The notes beneath the pieces were generated by a model. That model had not been told where the DNA came from, ran no database searches, and saw nothing but the letters and a program-made list of their open reading frames with translations. DNA of 9,495 nucleotides from CAZNRY01 sp964575675 (lineage in GTDB: Bacteria; Eisenbacteria; RBG-16-71-46; CAIMUX01; VGJL01), in NCBI GenBank assembly GCA_964575675.1, contig CAZNRY010000158.1, positions 1 through 9,495 on the forward strand, read 5' to 3'. Below, one piece after another: positions 5,918 through 9,495 of the stretch (positions are counted from its first letter, which is position 1; each line of letters begins with the position of its first letter). The position numbers and the translations under genes are program-made.

Positions 5918-8365
5918 GTGAACCAACACGTACTCGATCTCCTAGAGTTTCCCAAGGTCTGCCAGATGGTGGCCGATCGCGCGCATTCGCCGCGCGGCCG
6001 TCATCGGGCGTTGTCGCTCATCCCGCTCACCGAACGCGCGGCGATCGAGCGGGAGATCGACCTTGTTCGCCAGATGCGCGATCTGTGGCTCGCCGGCTTC
6101 GACACCGGCCCGATCGAGGTGGGCGAGCTCGGCGGTCTGCTCAACCGCCTGGCGAACGAGCGCGACCTGCTTCAACCTTTGGAGCTGCTCGAGCTCCGGC
6201 AGTTCCTGGTTGTGAGCACTCGCGTCCGCCGGGCCCTCGATCGCAGAGAGGTCGCCGATCGCTTTCCCGAGATGCACAGGATGGGACTCCAGTTCCGGGA
6301 CTTCGGCGCGCTCGTGCGCAGACTCGACGAGGTGTTCGACCCGGCGGGGGACTTTCTCGATACGGCCACCCCCGGCCTGGCCCGGATCCGCCACCGGCTC
6401 CGCTCCGCGCGGGCCGAGGCGGGCGAGGCGCTCCTGAGCCTTGCCAGACGCGAATCGTCGCACCCGGAGGAGAGCTTCGTGACCCTGCGCGAAGGGCGCT
6501 ACGTGCTGGCCGTTCGCGCGCAGGACCGCGCACACTTGCGGGGGATCGTGCACGGCCACTCGGGCTCGGGGCAGACGGTCTTCCTCGAGCCGCTGCAGGC
6601 CATGGACCGCAACAACGCGATCGCGGAGATGGAGGCTGAGGAGCAGCAGGAGAAGATTGAAATCCTGCGCGACCTGACTGGCCAGCTCCGCGGCTTCGAG
6701 GGAGAGATCGCGCGCGGGTTCGCGGCGTGCGAGGAGGTCGACTGCCTGCGCGCCCGGGCGCGGCTGGCCCTCGATCTCGACTGCCGCGCCCCCTCCTTCA
6801 ACGATGGGGAGCATCTCCGCGTGATCGCCGGTCGCCATCCTCTGCTTGCCGAGACGCAGCGGCTCGGGGGAGCGGAGGTCATCCCGCTCGACCTCGAGCT
6901 GTCGGGAGAGGGAAAGACGCTGGTCCTCTCGGGGCCAAACATGGGTGGAAAGACGGTCGCGCTGAAGACGGTCGGACTCCTCGCGGCGATGGCTCAAGCG
7001 GGGCTCCTGATTCCGGCGGCGGACGGGACCGACCTCGCCGTCACCGACGGGATCTTCGCCGACTTGGGCGATGAGCAGTCGATCGAACAGGAGACGAGCA
7101 CATTTGCGGGCCACCTGCGGAACATCGCCCTCGCCTGGGGGGAGTCGACATCGAGCTCGCTCGTTCTGCTCGACGAGCTCGGCGGCGGCACCGATCCCGA
7201 CGAAGGGACCGCGCTGGGGCGCGCCCTGCTCGAGCTGTTGACCGAGAAGGGCGGCTTCGTCGTCGCGACGACCCACCTCTCGGGGCTCAAGCTCCTTGCC
7301 CACGAGCACCCGAAGATGATCAACGCAGCGATGGAGTTCGACGCGGGAACGAGCAGGCCGACCTATCGCCTCCGCTTAGGCGCGCCGGGCCGGTCGCGGG
7401 CCTTTGAGCTGGCCCGAAGGCTCCTGCCCCCCGGGGAGCTGATCACGCGCGCCGAAGGGTACCGATCGAGGTGGACCGCGGAGCTCGATGAGCTTCTCTC
7501 GGACCTGGAGAGGAAGCGCCGTCAGGTCGAAGAGGAGGTCGGCCGGCTGCACGAGGCGCAAGAGGGTCTCAGGGCTGCGACCGAGCTGCGCGAGCGGCAG
7601 ACGGAGCGTCTGAAGCAGCGGCTTCACGCGCTGAGGCAGGCGCGTCTCGAAGCGACCGGGCGGGATCTGGCCGAGGCCGAATCCCTCCTCGAGGCCGCCC
7701 GGCGGCTTCACGCCGAGACGGAGCGGCTGCGCGCGGAGGCCGAGCGGATCGATGGCGCAGGGGGGCGGGAGAGGCGCTCCGATTCCGGAGCGGGATTCCC
7801 GGAGCTGCGCGGCACGGAGGAGCGCGTGCGGGCGGCTCGCGACCGCGTCCGAGGGACGAATGATCCTAAGCTCAAGGCGATCGGCGAGGCGAAGGTTCGT
7901 CCCGGGGGGGTCGCCTTCAGTCCCGACCTCGGCTGTGTTGTGAAGATCGAAACGGAACCTGACGGAACGGGGCGCGTCTGGATCTCATCGGGGGCGCTGC
8001 GTTTCCTCGTTGCGGTAACAGCCCTCCGCGAGCCGCCCGCGGATGCGCCAGCGCCGCCGCGCAGGCGAACGCCTGAACGCCAGCCGGCGCCGGAAAGCGC
8101 GATCGCCATCGAGCGGCAGATCGATCTCCGGGGAAAGACGGCGGATGAGGGAAGGCTTCAGGTCGAACGCTACATCGATCGGGCATCGATGGCCGGCGTG
8201 CCCGAGGTCCGGATCATCCACGGCAAGGGGACCGGGACGCTCAAGCGCTCGATCGAGGAGTTGCTCGGATCACATTCCCTCGTCGAGTCGTTCCGCACGG
8301 GGGAGCCCCACGAGGGAGGATGGGGGGCGACGATCGTACGACTTCGGTCTGCGCAGACCGGCTGA
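5918..8365 (+). CDS. mutS2: MutS2: MutS-family ATPase with C-terminal Smr domain
   Basis: This 815-residue protein is MutS2, a MutS-family ATPase lacking the mismatch-recognition domain. Family members act in suppression of recombination and, in Bacillus, in rescue of collided ribosomes. The N-terminus (MNQHVLDLLEFPKVCQMV) is typical. Core and clamp helices occupy about 1-300. The ATPase has Walker A GPNMGGKT (339-346), the signature STFAGHLRNI (394-403), Walker B LVLLDE (415-420) and VVATTHLSGLK (448-458). A charged coiled coil follows (about 515-615), then a KOW-like beta segment (about 660-705) and the Smr nuclease domain with IDLRG (735-739) and HGKGTG (768-773). All key motifs are intact and the length is close to the usual ~780-800. 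The start is GTG at 5918; the family N-terminus begins here although no RBS is visible and a hairpin ends 6 nt upstream. It follows rpsU by 54 nt and precedes dnaG by 106 nt. Confidence 0.96.
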   Translation: MNQHVLDLLEFPKVCQMVADRAHSPRGRHRALSLIPLTERAAIEREIDLVRQMRDLWLAGFDTGPIEVGELGGLLNRLANERDLLQPLELLELRQFLVVSTRVRRALDRREVADRFPEMHRMGLQFRDFGALVRRLDEVFDPAGDFLDTATPGLARIRHRLRSARAEAGEALLSLARRESSHPEESFVTLREGRYVLAVRAQDRAHLRGIVHGHSGSGQTVFLEPLQAMDRNNAIAEMEAEEQQEKIEILRDLTGQLRGFEGEIARGFAACEEVDCLRARARLALDLDCRAPSFNDGEHLRVIAGRHPLLAETQRLGGAEVIPLDLELSGEGKTLVLSGPNMGGKTVALKTVGLLAAMAQAGLLIPAADGTDLAVTDGIFADLGDEQSIEQETSTFAGHLRNIALAWGESTSSSLVLLDELGGGTDPDEGTALGRALLELLTEKGGFVVATTHLSGLKLLAHEHPKMINAAMEFDAGTSRPTYRLRLGAPGRSRAFELARRLLPPGELITRAEGYRSRWTAELDELLSDLERKRRQVEEEVGRLHEAQEGLRAATELRERQTERLKQRLHALRQARLEATGRDLAEAESLLEAARRLHAETERLRAEAERIDGAGGRERRSDSGAGFPELRGTEERVRAARDRVRGTNDPKLKAIGEAKVRPGGVAFSPDLGCVVKIETEPDGTGRVWISSGALRFLVAVTALREPPADAPAPPRRRTPERQPAPESAIAIERQIDLRGKTADEGRLQVERYIDRASMAGVPEVRIIHGKGTGTLKRSIEELLGSHSLVESFRTGEPHEGGWGATIVRLRSAQTG

Positions 8366-8471
8366 GAGGCGATCGACGATCCCGAACTTGGGACGGCGCG
8401 CCGCAACCGCGATCCTGATATCGGGACGCTGAGCCCGGGGCTTGGTGGGAAGGGACAAGGAAGCCGAAGCG

Positions 8472-9495
8472 ATGGGACTGAGAGGAACCGATCCGTTCGT
8501 CGAGCAGGTTCGCCTTGCGAGCGACGTCCTCGCCGTGATCTCCCCGTACATCGAGCTCAAGAAATCCGGCAAGCGCTGGAAAGGGCTCTGTCCCTTCCAT
8601 GGCGAGAAGACCCCCTCATTCTTCGTGAACCAGGAGAATCAGACCTTCTACTGTTTCGGCTGCCATCAGGGGGGCGACGCGTTCGCCTTCCTCATGTTGC
8701 AGGAAAAGATGACGTTTCCGGAGGCGCTTCATGCGCTGGCGGAGAAGGCGGGGATCCCGATCCCGCAGCAGCGGTTCCCCGGCGCCGGCGGGCCGGACGA
8801 GCGGCTGGGGGAGGCGATGGAGGTCGCTGCAGAGTTTTTCCGCGAGCGGCTGCGCTCCAGTGACGGGGCCGCGGCGAGGTCCTACCTTCAGGCGCGCGGA
8901 ATCGATCAGGCCCAGATCGAACGCTTCGGGCTCGGTTGGGCCCCGCCACCATGGGACGCCCTGCCCCAGAATGCCCGGCGCCTGCTGCCGGAACGAATCC
9001 TGCTGCGTGCAGGGCTTGTGGTCGAGGGGGAGCGCGGGCTCTACGACCGATTTCGCGAGCGCGTCATGGTCCCGATCCGATCGGCCGGAGGCAGGACCGT
9101 CGCCTTCGGAGGCCGCCTGCTCGGGGGCGGCGAGCCGAAGTATCTGAACTCCCCCGAGACGCCCCTCTACCGCAAGGGGACCATTCTGTTCGGGCTGCCG
9201 GAGGCGCGCGAGGCGATTCGGGCCGCCGGGGACGTCTTGGTCGTCGAGGGGTACTTCGATGTGATCAGCTTCTCCGCAGCGGGACTTGGGTGGGTTGTCG
9301 GGACATGCGGGACGGCCCTCACGGCCGAGCAGGCCGCCCTGCTGCGCCGTTACACGGACCGCTGGACCCTTCTCTTCGACGGGGATGCGGCGGTGGGCGC
9401 GGCCGTGTTTGAGGCGCTGGCTGCGGGCGTGCCCGGTCCCTCCGGGGGTCGGGCAGCCCTCTGCCCCCCGGGGCCCACGCACGGCCCCTCGGGGG
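8472..9495 (+). CDS. dnaG: DNA primase DnaG, 3' end cut by window
   Basis: DnaG makes the RNA primers for replication at the fork. The visible 341 codons from the ATG at 8472 include the CHC2-type zinc finger (Cys40, His43, Cys61, Cys64 in CPFHGEKTPSF and FYCFGCHQGGDAF). They also include the polymerase core (RERVMVPIRSAGGRTVAFGG, EPKYLNSPETPLYRKG) and the TOPRIM residues Glu259 in VVEGYFDV and Asp303/Asp305 in LFDGDAA. Family proteins are about 580-650 residues, so the end of TOPRIM and the helicase-binding domain lie beyond the window. AAGGAA about 9 nt upstream is the RBS. The 106-nt gap after mutS2 shows no clear promoter or terminator. From about codon 307 the sequence stops resembling the family and becomes Gly/Pro-rich with long G and C runs (GVPGPSGGRAALCPPG), though the frame stays open. 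Sequence error near a contig end or a frameshift is likely. Confidence 0.93.
   Translation, partial: MGLRGTDPFVEQVRLASDVLAVISPYIELKKSGKRWKGLCPFHGEKTPSFFVNQENQTFYCFGCHQGGDAFAFLMLQEKMTFPEALHALAEKAGIPIPQQRFPGAGGPDERLGEAMEVAAEFFRERLRSSDGAAARSYLQARGIDQAQIERFGLGWAPPPWDALPQNARRLLPERILLRAGLVVEGERGLYDRFRERVMVPIRSAGGRTVAFGGRLLGGGEPKYLNSPETPLYRKGTILFGLPEAREAIRAAGDVLVVEGYFDVISFSAAGLGWVVGTCGTALTAEQAALLRRYTDRWTLLFDGDAAVGAAVFEALAAGVPGPSGGRAALCPPGPTHGPSG

Noticed and set aside
5942..7309. 455-codon open frame on the minus strand opposite mutS2
   Set aside because: It lies wholly antisense to a confidently identified MutS2 with intact motifs; G+C-rich codon use leaves long open antisense frames. The translation shows no recognisable domain.
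8345..8360. Palindrome CGGTCTGCGCAGACCG at the end of mutS2
   Set aside because: It is only a 6-bp stem with a 4-nt loop, lies within the last codons and has no T-run; not enough for a terminator call.
8616..9482. 288-codon minus-strand frame opposite dnaG
   Set aside because: It overlaps the zinc-finger and TOPRIM regions of DnaG antisense; it is a composition shadow.

Overview
This is an ordinary chromosomal stretch of a strongly G+C-rich bacterium that uses Shine-Dalgarno initiation. Several features point to an uncultured lineage near the FCB group, such as Eisenbacteria- or Gemmatimonadota-like bacteria. These are the FlgD/T9SS-like C-terminal module on a secreted protease, the small outer-membrane beta-barrel, and the -10 elements. 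This placement is inference only. The lack of any 3' end to dnaG and the degraded-looking last ~90 bases suggest the window reaches a contig edge. I see no mobile element, CRISPR array, tRNA or rRNA.

The left half (1 to about 5500) is read on the minus strand. From the divergent region leftwards it holds an acyl-CoA (probably glutaryl-CoA) dehydrogenase gene reduced to its two ends, icd (NADP isocitrate dehydrogenase), a small outer-membrane beta-barrel protein, a secreted subtilisin-family protease, a free methionine-(R)-sulfoxide reductase (GAF fold) and, after a 101-base gap with its own likely promoter, nrnA (DHH phosphoesterase, cut by the window start). Spacings of 18 nt, 1 nt, a 4-nt overlap and a 4-nt overlap from the remnant through to the msrC-type gene indicate one translationally coupled operon.

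The 476 bases between icd and rpsU (5193-5668) hold the dehydrogenase remnant, two divergent promoter candidates, a 16-nt palindrome between them, and an rpsU leader whose Shine-Dalgarno can pair with an upstream C-rich tract.

The right half (about 5550 to 9495) is read on the plus strand: rpsU, a hairpin, mutS2 and dnaG (cut by the window end). This is a variant of the macromolecular-synthesis operon (rpsU-dnaG-rpoD) with mutS2 between rpsU and dnaG; rpoD would be expected just beyond the window.

The most unusual items are the internally deleted dehydrogenase that keeps its promoter, RBS, first codons and last codons in front of icd; three promoter candidates sharing TTGAC-N18-TAnnnT; the TTG-started rpsU with a sequesterable RBS; and the hairpin ending 6 nt before the mutS2 GTG start. 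I found no convincing new multi-gene system.
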